NCBI GenBank assembly: GCA_039989475.1
Contig: JBDXHU010000002.1
Span: forward strand, 310,001 to 374,000
DNA: 64,000 nucleotides
Reading direction: 5' to 3'
Source of the DNA: JBDXHU01 sp039989475
Lineage (GTDB): Bacteria; Pseudomonadota; Gammaproteobacteria; Pseudomonadales; Halieaceae
The notes beneath the pieces are model-generated. The model was not told the DNA's origin and made no database searches. It worked only from the letters and a program-made list of their open reading frames with translations. Both the position numbers and the translations under genes were made by a program. Below are positions 53,760 to 62,075 of this stretch, one piece after another. Within the stretch, counting starts at the first letter, position 1. Every line of letters starts with the position of its first letter.

Positions 53760-55624
53760 AAACTATCAAGTCGCTGAACGACTTTGTCATCAAGTTTGCG
53801 AACGTCAATGGTACCGGTTCTGCCAGTGCCAATAACCTGTTTGCCAAAGCCCTGTTCCGAATGGGCCTGCCGGTGTGTCCGAAAAACATATTCCCATCCA
53901 ACATCCAGGGCCTGCCAACCTGGTATGAGGTCCGCGTAAGCGAAAAGGGTTACCTGGGCCGGCGTGGCGGCGTTGACATCATGCTCAGCGTAAACCCGCA
54001 GAGCATGGCGCAGGACATCCAGGAAGTGGAGAGCGGTGGCTACTTCATTTATGACAACACCAAGCCCCTTGATCTGCGCCTGATTCGCAATGATGTCACC
54101 ATTATCGGCCTGCCGCTGACAGCTATCTGCAATCAGGAATATGCCGATCCCCGCCAGCGGCAGTTGTTCAAGAATGTTATTTATGTGGGTGCCCTGGCGG
54201 CGCTACTGGATATAGATTTCGCCGTATTAACCGAGCTGGTTGGCGACCAGTTCAAGGGCAAGGAGAAATTGATAGCACCTAACGTCCACGCACTGGAGCT
54301 GGGTCACCAATACGCCAAGGAGAACTACACCTGCCCAACCACGATTCGGGTCGAGAAACGTGACCTGGTCGGTGACAAAATCCTGCTGGATGGCAATACG
54401 GCCATCGGCCTCGGTTGCATCTACGGTGGTGCCAGCATGGCCGCCTGGTATCCGATTACACCTTCGACTTCGGTGGTAGAAGCATTCGAGAAGTACTGCA
54501 AGCGCATGCGTATTGACCCCGGTACCGGGCGCAAGAATTACGCTATTGTGCAGGCCGAGGACGAATTGGCGGCGATAGGCATGGTCATAGGCGCCAGTTG
54601 GAACGGTGCCAGGGCGTTTACCGCCACCAGTGGCCCGGGTATTTCGCTGATGTCCGAGTTCCTGGGGCTGGCCTATTTTGCCGAGGTGCCGACAGTATTG
54701 ATCGACGTGCAACGAGCGGGTCCCTCCACCGGTATGCCAACCCGCACCCAGCAGTCGGATATTTTGTCCGCGGCCTATGCTTCCCACGGCGACACCAAGC
54801 AAGTGCTGCTGTTTCCGTCCACGCCCAGGGAGTGCTTTGATATGGCGGCGGAGGCCTTCGACCTGGCGGAGCGCTTGCAAACACCGATTATCATGCTCAC
54901 CGACCTGGACCTGGGCATGAATGACAATATGTCTGAGCCCCTGCTGTGGGATGACGAGCGCACCTATGATCGCGGCAAGGTGGTCACCGAGTCCCAGCTT
55001 GAGAAAATGGAGCGATTCGGCCGCTATGAAGATGTCGACATGGATGCCATTTGCTATCGCAGTATTCCCGGTACGCACCCAACCAAGGGCGCTTTCGTTA
55101 CCCGTGGTACCTCCCGCGACGAATTTGCCGTCTATACCGAGAGTGGTGAGGTCTATGAGCGCAACATGCACCGCCTGATGGCCAAGTGGGAGACCGCGAA
55201 ACAGTATGTGCCGGCACCGGAGATTACCCCCTGCACACAGGATACTGATTACGGCGTGATTTTCTTTGGCACCAGTGAGGCCTCCAGTCGCGAAGCACTG
55301 GATTACCTGGAAGAAGAGGGCGTTTACATTGATGCGATGCGCGTGCGTTCTTTTCCCTTCAATGATGACGTCGAGGCATTTATCGACGATCACGAGCGCA
55401 CCTTTGTGATTGAGCAGAACCGGGATGCCCAGCTTCGGACCCTGCTGATGGCTGAGTTTGAATTTGGTCCCGACAAGCTGAAATCGGTGCTTTGTTTCGA
55501 CGGCACTCCCATCAGCGCGCGCAATATCCGCAAGCAAATATTGCAGCAAATTCCCGGCAGCAACGTTACCCCCCTGCGTCGCGAAAGCGCCAGCGCAGCG
55601 TCTGCAACAGGAGAGCAGTCATGA
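53756..55624 (+). CDS. korA: 2-Oxoacid:ferredoxin oxidoreductase, fused gamma-alpha subunit
   Basis: The 622-residue protein begins with the gamma-type domain (about 1-190, with FVIKFANVNGTGSASANNLF) joined to the alpha domain, whose thiamine-binding half starts at GLGCIYGGASMAAWYPITPS and includes ATSGPGISLMSEFLGLAYFA and PSTGMPTRTQQSDI. With the beta chain it decarboxylates a 2-oxoacid, probably 2-oxoglutarate, to the acyl-CoA, reducing a low-potential acceptor. ATGA overlaps on both sides join it to the GltD-like and beta genes. Confidence 0.9.
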   Translation: MKTIKSLNDFVIKFANVNGTGSASANNLFAKALFRMGLPVCPKNIFPSNIQGLPTWYEVRVSEKGYLGRRGGVDIMLSVNPQSMAQDIQEVESGGYFIYDNTKPLDLRLIRNDVTIIGLPLTAICNQEYADPRQRQLFKNVIYVGALAALLDIDFAVLTELVGDQFKGKEKLIAPNVHALELGHQYAKENYTCPTTIRVEKRDLVGDKILLDGNTAIGLGCIYGGASMAAWYPITPSTSVVEAFEKYCKRMRIDPGTGRKNYAIVQAEDELAAIGMVIGASWNGARAFTATSGPGISLMSEFLGLAYFAEVPTVLIDVQRAGPSTGMPTRTQQSDILSAAYASHGDTKQVLLFPSTPRECFDMAAEAFDLAERLQTPIIMLTDLDLGMNDNMSEPLLWDDERTYDRGKVVTESQLEKMERFGRYEDVDMDAICYRSIPGTHPTKGAFVTRGTSRDEFAVYTESGEVYERNMHRLMAKWETAKQYVPAPEITPCTQDTDYGVIFFGTSEASSREALDYLEEEGVYIDAMRVRSFPFNDDVEAFIDDHERTFVIEQNRDAQLRTLLMAEFEFGPDKLKSVLCFDGTPISARNIRKQILQQIPGSNVTPLRRESASAASATGEQS

Positions 55625-56673
55625 GCTATATCAACCCGACCTTTCGCCACCCTGAGCTGCCAGTAAACGAGCTCGGCTATACCAAGGCAGACTACGAGGG
55701 TGGATTGTCCAATCTCTGCGCCGGTTGCGGGCATGATGCTATCAGCGGCGCTATTGTTAAGGCGGCGCACGAGCTGTCTATTGCGCCGCACAAGATTGCC
55801 AAGCTGTCCGGTATCGGTTGCTCTTCGAAGACACCGGCATTCTTCCTCGGTAAGTCCCATGGCCTCAATTGTGTGCACGGGCGCATGCCTTCTGTTGCGA
55901 CCGGAGCGGCCATGGCCAACCGCGACCTGATATACCTGGGCGTCTCCGGCGACGGCGACACGGCCTCCATCGGCATGGGCCAATTCGCCCACGTGGTGCG
56001 GCGCAACCTCAATATGGTTTATATCGTCATGAACAACGGTTGCTACGGGCTTACCAAAGGGCAGGACAGTGCCACGGCGGACCAGGGCTCGGCTAGCAAA
56101 AAGGGTGACGCCAACCCCTTCTCTGCCATTGACCTCTGTGCCACGGCGCTACAACTCGGTGCTACCTTCGTGTCGCGCAGTTTCTCGGGCGACAAGGAAC
56201 AATTGGTTCCGTTGATCAAGGCTGCCATGAGTCACAAGGGTTTTGCCCTGATCGATGTAATCTCACCCTGCGTGACTTTTAATAACAATCCAGGCTCTAC
56301 CAAGTCCTACGAATTTTTCCGTGAGCACAGTGAGGCAACGGGTACGGTTGACTTCGTGCCCATGCGCCAGGAAATTACCGCGCACTACCAGCCGGGCACA
56401 TCCACCGAGGTGACCATGCACGATGGTTCGGTGCTACACCTGCACAAGCTGGCGGAAGATCTGGATCCTTTTGACCGCACATCGGCGCTCACCGTGATTG
56501 AGAGATACCGCACAGAAGGTCGCATCCTCACCGGCATGATCTATATGGACCGCAGTTCTCCGGAGTTGCACGAGGTGCTGGATACAGTGCACAAGCCACT
56601 CAATACCCTGGGCGAAAATGAGCTGTGTCCCGGGAGCAAGGTGCTGGACAACATCAACGCATCGCTGAGATAG
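55621..56673 (+). CDS. korB: 2-Oxoacid:ferredoxin oxidoreductase, beta subunit
   Basis: The 350-residue protein has the thiamine diphosphate site GDGDTASIGMGQFAHVVRRN followed by VMNNGCYGLTKGQ, and cysteines for one 4Fe-4S cluster (NLCAGCGHD, GIGCSS, ISPCVTFNNN). The LTKGQ motif is usual in 2-oxoglutarate:ferredoxin enzymes, though pyruvate or another 2-oxoacid is possible. The ATG at 55621 overlaps the alpha-chain stop; a longer upstream frame is not supported. Confidence 0.9.
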   Translation: MSYINPTFRHPELPVNELGYTKADYEGGLSNLCAGCGHDAISGAIVKAAHELSIAPHKIAKLSGIGCSSKTPAFFLGKSHGLNCVHGRMPSVATGAAMANRDLIYLGVSGDGDTASIGMGQFAHVVRRNLNMVYIVMNNGCYGLTKGQDSATADQGSASKKGDANPFSAIDLCATALQLGATFVSRSFSGDKEQLVPLIKAAMSHKGFALIDVISPCVTFNNNPGSTKSYEFFREHSEATGTVDFVPMRQEITAHYQPGTSTEVTMHDGSVLHLHKLAEDLDPFDRTSALTVIERYRTEGRILTGMIYMDRSSPELHEVLDTVHKPLNTLGENELCPGSKVLDNINASLR

Positions 56674-56682
56674 GTCCTGCAG

Positions 56683-56700
56683 ATGTCATAATCTTGTAAT
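56683..56700 (+). promoter_or_regulatory. Pho box upstream of phoB
   Basis: ATGTCATAATCTTGTAAT fits the 18-base Pho box (two 7-base direct repeats of CTGTCAT type around an AT-rich 4-base spacer) with few mismatches, and lies 50 bases before the phoB start. It implies autoregulation by PhoB. Confidence 0.75.
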
Positions 56701-56750
56701 ATTCCCGGCATTTAATAGCAATGCCTATGTGCGAGACGGGATTGCGGAGT

Positions 56751-57458
56751 ATGAAAGATCGGACGGTGCTTATCGTCGATGATGAGTTTGCGATACGGGA
56801 CATGCTGCGCATGGCTCTGGAAATTGCTGAGTTCAATTGTCTGGAGGCTGATAATATTCAGTCAGCATATCGCATTGTGGTTGACCAGCGCCCGGATATC
56901 ATTTTGTTGGACTGGATGCTTCCCGGTGGCAGTGGCATCGAGCTGTTGCGGCGTCTGAAGCGCGACGATTCGACCCGCGAATTACCGGTCATCATGCTGA
57001 CGGCCAAGACCAGCGAGGACAATGTCATTCAGGGCCTTGATGTGGGCGCGGATGATTACATCACCAAGCCCTTCGCCCCGCGCGAGCTCATCGCGCGTAT
57101 ACACGCTCTGCTGCGACGCAGCGGTGGGTCTATGGAAGATACGACCCTGCAGGTGGCGGAGTTGACCCTTGACGGGGACAGTAAGCGTGTATTCCTGGGT
57201 GGTGATACAGTCGATGTAGGGCCAACCGAGTTCCGTCTATTGCAGTTTTTCATGACACACCCGGAGCGGGCCTACACTCGCAGCCAGCTACTGGACCAGG
57301 TTTGGGGTGCCAATGTCTACGTGGAGGAGCGCACCGTGGACGTGCACATTCGCCGGCTCCGCAAGTCACTGCAAATTGATGACCGAGACTACAGCAAGCT
57401 GATACAGACTGTACGTGGTACTGGCTATCGCTTCTCATCCAGTGGGGTTTCCCTGTAG
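56751..57458 (+). CDS. phoB: Phosphate regulon response regulator PhoB
   Basis: The 235-residue protein has a receiver domain with the phosphorylated aspartate in IILLDWMLPGGSG (D54), the conserved lysine in MLTAKTSEDN, DDYITKPFAPRELIAR, and a C-terminal winged helix (GPTEFRLLQFFMTHPERAY, RTVDVHIRRLRKSL). It activates genes with Pho boxes when phosphate is scarce. The start at 56751 (MKDRTVLIVDDE) fits the family; an upstream ATG at 56721 is less likely. The TAG stop overlaps the phoR GTG. Confidence 0.95.
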   Translation: MKDRTVLIVDDEFAIRDMLRMALEIAEFNCLEADNIQSAYRIVVDQRPDIILLDWMLPGGSGIELLRRLKRDDSTRELPVIMLTAKTSEDNVIQGLDVGADDYITKPFAPRELIARIHALLRRSGGSMEDTTLQVAELTLDGDSKRVFLGGDTVDVGPTEFRLLQFFMTHPERAYTRSQLLDQVWGANVYVEERTVDVHIRRLRKSLQIDDRDYSKLIQTVRGTGYRFSSSGVSL

Positions 57459-58729
57459 TGACACGTGCCGGTTGGTGGAGGGAGGTCTTCCTGGTCGGCG
57501 TGATCTACCTGCTGGCGTTTCTGCTTGGCGGTTTGTTGCAGAACTACCTTCTACCGCTGTTTATCGCCAGCGTCTTCCTGCTGGGATATTGGCTCCGGCA
57601 ATTGCTTCGTGTTGCCAACTGGATGCGGCGAGCTGATCGTGAACCCCCCGAAGCGAGCGGCATCTGGGGGGAAATTTTTGACCGAATTTACTACTTGCAG
57701 CGGCAGGACCGTGAAGAGCGAGACCGGCTGCAGACAACTGTCAGCTACCTGCGTGATTCCTTTGCGGCTCTAAAAAACGCCACGGTTCTTATCGATCCCT
57801 CGGATAATATCGAATGGTGTAATAGTGCAGCTGAAACGCTGCTGGGGCTTGAGTATCCGCGGGATCGCGGCCAGGCGATATTAAACCTGCTGCGGTTGCC
57901 GGATTTTCACGCTTACTTCACCGGCGAGGTCTACGACAAGCCCTTGTTGATAGAGGGGCCTCGCAATGCCGAGGTGCGCTTGCTGGTTGAAGTGACTCCC
58001 TTTGGCAAAGGCAGCCACCTGCTGTTCGCCCGTGACGTAACGCGCGAGGAGCGAATGGAGGAGATGCGACGTGACTTTGTCGCCAATGTTTCCCACGAAC
58101 TGCGCACGCCACTCACCGTCATTACCGGCTATCTGCTGACCCTGATGGAATCGGGGATGGCGGATGATGCCAAGCTGGCGCGTCCCTTACAGCAGATGCA
58201 GCAACATGCCCAGCGGATGGAGAACCTGTTGCGGGACCTGCTCTGGCTGAGTCGCCTGGAATCGGTGGAGCCTGATAGTGAAAGCCTGGCCCAGGTTAAT
58301 GTGCTGGAGTTGCTGCAGGAAGTGCGAGGCGAGGCGCTGGGTCTGGAGCCGGAGCGGGAGATTTCCATTGCGGCAGCCCCTGAGCTTGGATTGCGCGGCA
58401 ACTATCAGTACCTGCACAGCGCCGTATCCAACCTGGTGTTCAACGCGCTCAAGTACAGTGAGGGCCCCATTGCCCTGGAAGCGAGTGCTGACGAAGCCCA
58501 ATTACAGCTGTCTGTGATGGACCAGGGTAAGGGCATCGACGAAATGCACCTGCCGCGCCTGACAGAGCGGTTCTACCGGGTCGAGCAGAGCCGCTCCCAG
58601 GCCACCGGCGGCACAGGCCTGGGCCTTGCCATTGTTAAACACGTTATGGCCGCCCACGGTGGTCACCTTGAGATCAGCTCCCGCCTGGGCAAGGGTAGTA
58701 CCTTCCGCTGTATATTCCCGGTTTCATAA
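57458..58729 (+). CDS. phoR: Phosphate regulon sensor kinase PhoR
   Basis: The 423-residue kinase has two closely spaced N-terminal membrane helices, a PAS domain (about 100-190), the dimerisation box DFVANVSHELRTPLTVITGY with the phosphorylated H213, and an ATPase domain (VSNLVFNALKYSEG, VMDQGKGIDEMHLP, GGTGLGLAIVKHVM). It lacks a large periplasmic sensor, as in other PhoR, which receive the signal through the Pst transporter and PhoU. It starts with GTG. Confidence 0.95.
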   Translation: MTRAGWWREVFLVGVIYLLAFLLGGLLQNYLLPLFIASVFLLGYWLRQLLRVANWMRRADREPPEASGIWGEIFDRIYYLQRQDREERDRLQTTVSYLRDSFAALKNATVLIDPSDNIEWCNSAAETLLGLEYPRDRGQAILNLLRLPDFHAYFTGEVYDKPLLIEGPRNAEVRLLVEVTPFGKGSHLLFARDVTREERMEEMRRDFVANVSHELRTPLTVITGYLLTLMESGMADDAKLARPLQQMQQHAQRMENLLRDLLWLSRLESVEPDSESLAQVNVLELLQEVRGEALGLEPEREISIAAAPELGLRGNYQYLHSAVSNLVFNALKYSEGPIALEASADEAQLQLSVMDQGKGIDEMHLPRLTERFYRVEQSRSQATGGTGLGLAIVKHVMAAHGGHLEISSRLGKGSTFRCIFPVS

Positions 58730-58738
58730 TCCTGTAAC
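58721..58738 (+). promoter_or_regulatory. Pho box upstream of pstS
   Basis: GTTTCATAATCCTGTAAC matches the Pho box at most positions and shares the CATAATC-TGTAA core with the box before phoB. It overlaps the phoR stop codon and lies 47 bases before the pstS start, so phoBR and pstS are separately controlled by PhoB. Confidence 0.75.
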
Positions 58739-58784
58739 AATTGCTCAGTAAGGTTGCCGGAAGTTAATTGACCGGGTAACTCGT

Positions 58785-59762
58785 ATGAAGCTCTTCAAAC
58801 TTGTCGCTACTGCCGTAATTGCTTTTAACCTTGGTTTTTTCGCCAGCGTGAGCTCAGCGGCCGGCGTTGATGCTGCGCTGCCTGACTACCAGGTTTCCAG
58901 CGGGGTCTCCGGTAATTTGTCCAGTGTAGGATCCGACACGCTGGCCAACCTGATGACCCTCTGGGCCGAAGAATTCAAGCGTGCCTATCCCAATGTGAAT
59001 ATCCAGATCCAGGCCGCTGGTTCCTCTACCGCACCGCCTGCATTGACTGAAGCAACGTCCAATCTGGGGCCCATGAGCCGAAAGATGAAGGACAAGGAAA
59101 TCGAGGCATTTGAAAATCGCTACGGTTACAAGCCGACGGCGGTGCCCGTCGCAATCGATGCGTTGGCGGTATATGTGCACAAGGACAACCCGATTAAGGG
59201 CATGAGCATTGCCGAGGTTGACGCTGTTTTTTCCTCCACCCGCAAGTGTGGTGCAGACGCCGACATTTCCAGTTGGGATGATGCCGGCCTGACCGGGATC
59301 TGGGAACGCCGGGATATCCAGATGTTTGGCCGCAACTCTGTTTCCGGTACCTACGGTTACTTCAAGAAGAAGGCCCTCTGTAAAGGCGACTTCAAGAACA
59401 CCGTGAATGAGCAACCGGGTTCAGCCTCAGTGGTGCAATCAGTTTCCACTTCCATCAATGGTATTGGCTACTCCGGTATCGGCTATCGCACCGCCAGTGT
59501 ACGGGCGGTTCCGCTGTCCAAAAAGCCGGGGCAGGCATTTGTAGACGCCAGCCCAGCCAACGCGGTCACTGGCAGCTATCCGCTGTCGCGCTTTCTCTAT
59601 GTGTATGTGAACAAGGCACCGAACAAGCCGCTGGCGCCGCTGGAGCGCGAATTCCTGACCCTGGTATTGTCCAGGCCTGGACAGGAGGTTGTGGTAAAGG
59701 ATGGCTATATACCCCTGCCGGCCGCCGTAGCAGCAAAGACCCTGAAATCGCTTGGGATTTAA
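58785..59762 (+). CDS. pstS: Phosphate ABC transporter substrate-binding protein PstS
   Basis: The 325-residue protein has a signal peptide (LVATAVIAFNLGFFASVSSA) and the phosphate-binding layout of the PstS/SphX group: LSSVGSDTLANLMTLWAEEF, IQAAGSSTAPPALTEATSNLGPMSR, FGRNSVSGTYGYFKKKALC, and QSVSTSINGIGYSGIGY. It binds phosphate in the periplasm and delivers it to PstCA. It is followed by a 60-base gap with a weak hairpin before pstC. Confidence 0.94.
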   Translation: MKLFKLVATAVIAFNLGFFASVSSAAGVDAALPDYQVSSGVSGNLSSVGSDTLANLMTLWAEEFKRAYPNVNIQIQAAGSSTAPPALTEATSNLGPMSRKMKDKEIEAFENRYGYKPTAVPVAIDALAVYVHKDNPIKGMSIAEVDAVFSSTRKCGADADISSWDDAGLTGIWERRDIQMFGRNSVSGTYGYFKKKALCKGDFKNTVNEQPGSASVVQSVSTSINGIGYSGIGYRTASVRAVPLSKKPGQAFVDASPANAVTGSYPLSRFLYVYVNKAPNKPLAPLEREFLTLVLSRPGQEVVVKDGYIPLPAAVAAKTLKSLGI

Positions 59763-59779
59763 ATTTTAACTAGCTGATC

Positions 59780-59805
59780 AAGCAGGCTGCCCTGGTGGCC
59801 TGTTT
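59780..59805 (+). terminator. Weak hairpin between pstS and pstC
   Basis: AAGCAGGC and GCCTGTTT pair around a 10-base loop, followed by a T-containing stretch. It may be a partial terminator or attenuator that lets pstS be made in excess of the permease genes, as in other pst operons. There is no strong T-run. Confidence 0.4.
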
Positions 59806-59822
59806 CAGTTTGGGAACACGAT

Positions 59823-62075
59823 TTGGCTGCTATTGAACAATTAATACCGACCTGGATGCCGCGCTGGCGTCGAGCCAAGGATTCCGCCGCCACGGCGATC
59901 GTGAGTTCCGGTGGCGCTGGTGTGCTGATGGCGATTCTGCTGATCTTCTTTTACCTGGTGTACGAAGTTCTGCCATTATTTGGCTCCGCCAGTATGGAGC
60001 AGGACGCCAGTTTCGAACTCAGCGGGGCTTTGCGTGACTCCAGCTACCTGTCCGTAGAGGAGCAGGGAGAAGTCGCCCTGGTGATCACCAGGGATGGCTC
60101 CGCGGGCTTTATCAATGCACGGGATGGCGCCCTGGTATTGCCCCTGGACTTGCCTCAGGTGGACGGGGCTGCGCCACAGTTCGTGGTCGAGGAAAGCCCG
60201 GAGAACCGCAAGTTGGCCCTGGCCTACCCCAATGGCACTGTGATCCTGGTCGAGCATCAATACCGCCTCAGTTATCCCAATGATGTGCAGGTGATTACGC
60301 CGCGCCTGGAGTACAGCTACGGTGGTCAGGAGTTTGAGTTAAGCGAGACCGGCATGCCTCTGCAAAACCTGGCAGTTCGCGACGGCGAAGAAGCCCTGGT
60401 CATCGCGGGACAGGCTGAAAATGGTGAGGTGCTGGTAACTCGCTGGAACAAGGAGGAGGACTTCCTCAGTGGCGAGATACAACTGGAACAGCAGCGGCTG
60501 AGTCTGCGCAGCCAGCGCAGCCCCCTGGCGGGCATCTACATAGGTACTGACCAGCGCTGGCTCTACCTGTTGGAGCGCGACGGGGGTTACCAGCTTTGGG
60601 ACTTGCAGCGCGTGGATGAGCGCGGTGATATTGTCCTGCGCGATAATGGTTACCTGTTTGACAATGGTGCAGCGGTCAGCGGCAGCGCCATGCTGCTGGG
60701 CGGTATTTCCCTGCTGGTCGGATCGGAAGCCGGTGACCTGAGTCAGTATTTTGTGGTCCGAAATGCGAACACCATCAGGTTGCAGCGTGTGCGCAGCTTT
60801 GACACTGATGGACAGGTGATTACGGCCCTGATGCCCGAACATCGGCGCAAGGGTTTTGTCGCCCTGGACAGAAGTGGGCAGTTGCAGGTGTTCCACACGA
60901 CCGCCCACCGTAAATTACTAACCGAGCAGGTCAGCGAGACAGCGGTCAGTGCCATGGCCATCGCACCGCGCGGCGACAGCCTGCTGATCGCCAGCGCTGA
61001 CGGGGCCCTGGCTCACTGGCAGTTGGACAATGAACATCCCGATATTTCCTGGTCGGCACTGTGGGACAAGGTGTGGTACGAGAGTTACCCTGAACCGGAG
61101 TACACCTGGCAGTCTTCCGCCTCCAATAACGATTTCGAGCCCAAGTACAGTTTTTCGCCGCTTGCCTTCGGCACGCTCAAGGCGGCGTTCTACGCCATGT
61201 TGATTGCCGCGCCGCTGGCCATTTGTGGTGCGATCTATACCGCCTATTTTATGGCGCCGGCCCTGCGTCGCAAGGTCAAGCCAATGATTGAGCTGATGGA
61301 GGCACTGCCCACGGTGATACTTGGCTTTCTGGCCGGTCTGTGGCTGGCACCCTATGTCGAAGCCAACCTGACTGGCGTGTTCTCTGTGCTGTTGGTGCTT
61401 CCCGTTGGCGTACTGTTGTTTGCTTTCGCCTGGTCGCGCTTACCGCTGCGTTGGCGCGGCCTGGTCCCGGATGGGTGGCACGCGGCCATCCTGGTACCGG
61501 TGGTGTGCCTGCTCGGATACGGCTGCTTTGCCCTGAACGACCAGGTGGAGTTGTGGTTGTTTGCCGGCGATATGCGCGCGTGGATTACCAACGATCTGGG
61601 TATTTCCTTCGATCAGCGCAATGCCCTTGTGGTCGGCATTGCCATGGGGCTTGCCGTGATACCGACTATATTCTCGATTTCTGAAGACGCGATCTTTTCT
61701 GTTCCCCGGCATCTCAGCTACGGCAGCCTGGCACTGGGCGCCACGCCCTGGCAAACCCTCAAGGGCGTGGTCATGCCCACCGCCAGCCCGGGCATTTTCT
61801 CAGCGCTGATGATCGGCATGGGGCGGGCGGTCGGTGAGACCATGATTGTCTTGATGGCCACTGGTAACACCCCGATTATGGACGTCAATATCTTTGAGGG
61901 AATGCGTACCCTGGCAGCCAACATCGCGGTTGAGGTGCCGGAAGCTGAGGTCGATAGCACTCACTACCGGGTGCTGTTCCTGGCGGCATTCGTGTTGTTC
62001 ATGTTCACCTTTGTGGTCAATACGGCGGCGGAAATAGTCCGCCAGCGACTGCGGGTTAAGTACGGATCTCTCTGA
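59823..62075 (+). CDS. pstC: Phosphate ABC transporter permease PstC with large periplasmic insert
   Basis: The 750-residue protein is far longer than E. coli PstC (about 319). After one membrane helix (about 31-53, GAGVLMAILLIFFYLVYEVL) comes a periplasmic segment of about 390 residues with repeated beta-strand patterns suggesting a propeller-like domain. The permease part follows from about residue 445 (LAFGTLKAAFYAMLIAAP) with the EAA loop LGATPWQTLKGVVMPTASPG. With PstA and PstB it imports phosphate. The start is TTG at 59823. Confidence 0.9.
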   Translation: MAAIEQLIPTWMPRWRRAKDSAATAIVSSGGAGVLMAILLIFFYLVYEVLPLFGSASMEQDASFELSGALRDSSYLSVEEQGEVALVITRDGSAGFINARDGALVLPLDLPQVDGAAPQFVVEESPENRKLALAYPNGTVILVEHQYRLSYPNDVQVITPRLEYSYGGQEFELSETGMPLQNLAVRDGEEALVIAGQAENGEVLVTRWNKEEDFLSGEIQLEQQRLSLRSQRSPLAGIYIGTDQRWLYLLERDGGYQLWDLQRVDERGDIVLRDNGYLFDNGAAVSGSAMLLGGISLLVGSEAGDLSQYFVVRNANTIRLQRVRSFDTDGQVITALMPEHRRKGFVALDRSGQLQVFHTTAHRKLLTEQVSETAVSAMAIAPRGDSLLIASADGALAHWQLDNEHPDISWSALWDKVWYESYPEPEYTWQSSASNNDFEPKYSFSPLAFGTLKAAFYAMLIAAPLAICGAIYTAYFMAPALRRKVKPMIELMEALPTVILGFLAGLWLAPYVEANLTGVFSVLLVLPVGVLLFAFAWSRLPLRWRGLVPDGWHAAILVPVVCLLGYGCFALNDQVELWLFAGDMRAWITNDLGISFDQRNALVVGIAMGLAVIPTIFSISEDAIFSVPRHLSYGSLALGATPWQTLKGVVMPTASPGIFSALMIGMGRAVGETMIVLMATGNTPIMDVNIFEGMRTLAANIAVEVPEAEVDSTHYRVLFLAAFVLFMFTFVVNTAAEIVRQRLRVKYGSL

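Noticed and set aside
54227..55549. 440-codon open frame on the minus strand
   Set aside because: It lies wholly opposite korA, has no family features and a composition expected of an antisense frame of a GC-rich gene.
55492..55620. Upstream extension of the korB frame inside korA
   Set aside because: The extension is basic and low-complexity, whereas the ATG at 55621 overlaps the korA stop and begins the conserved protein.
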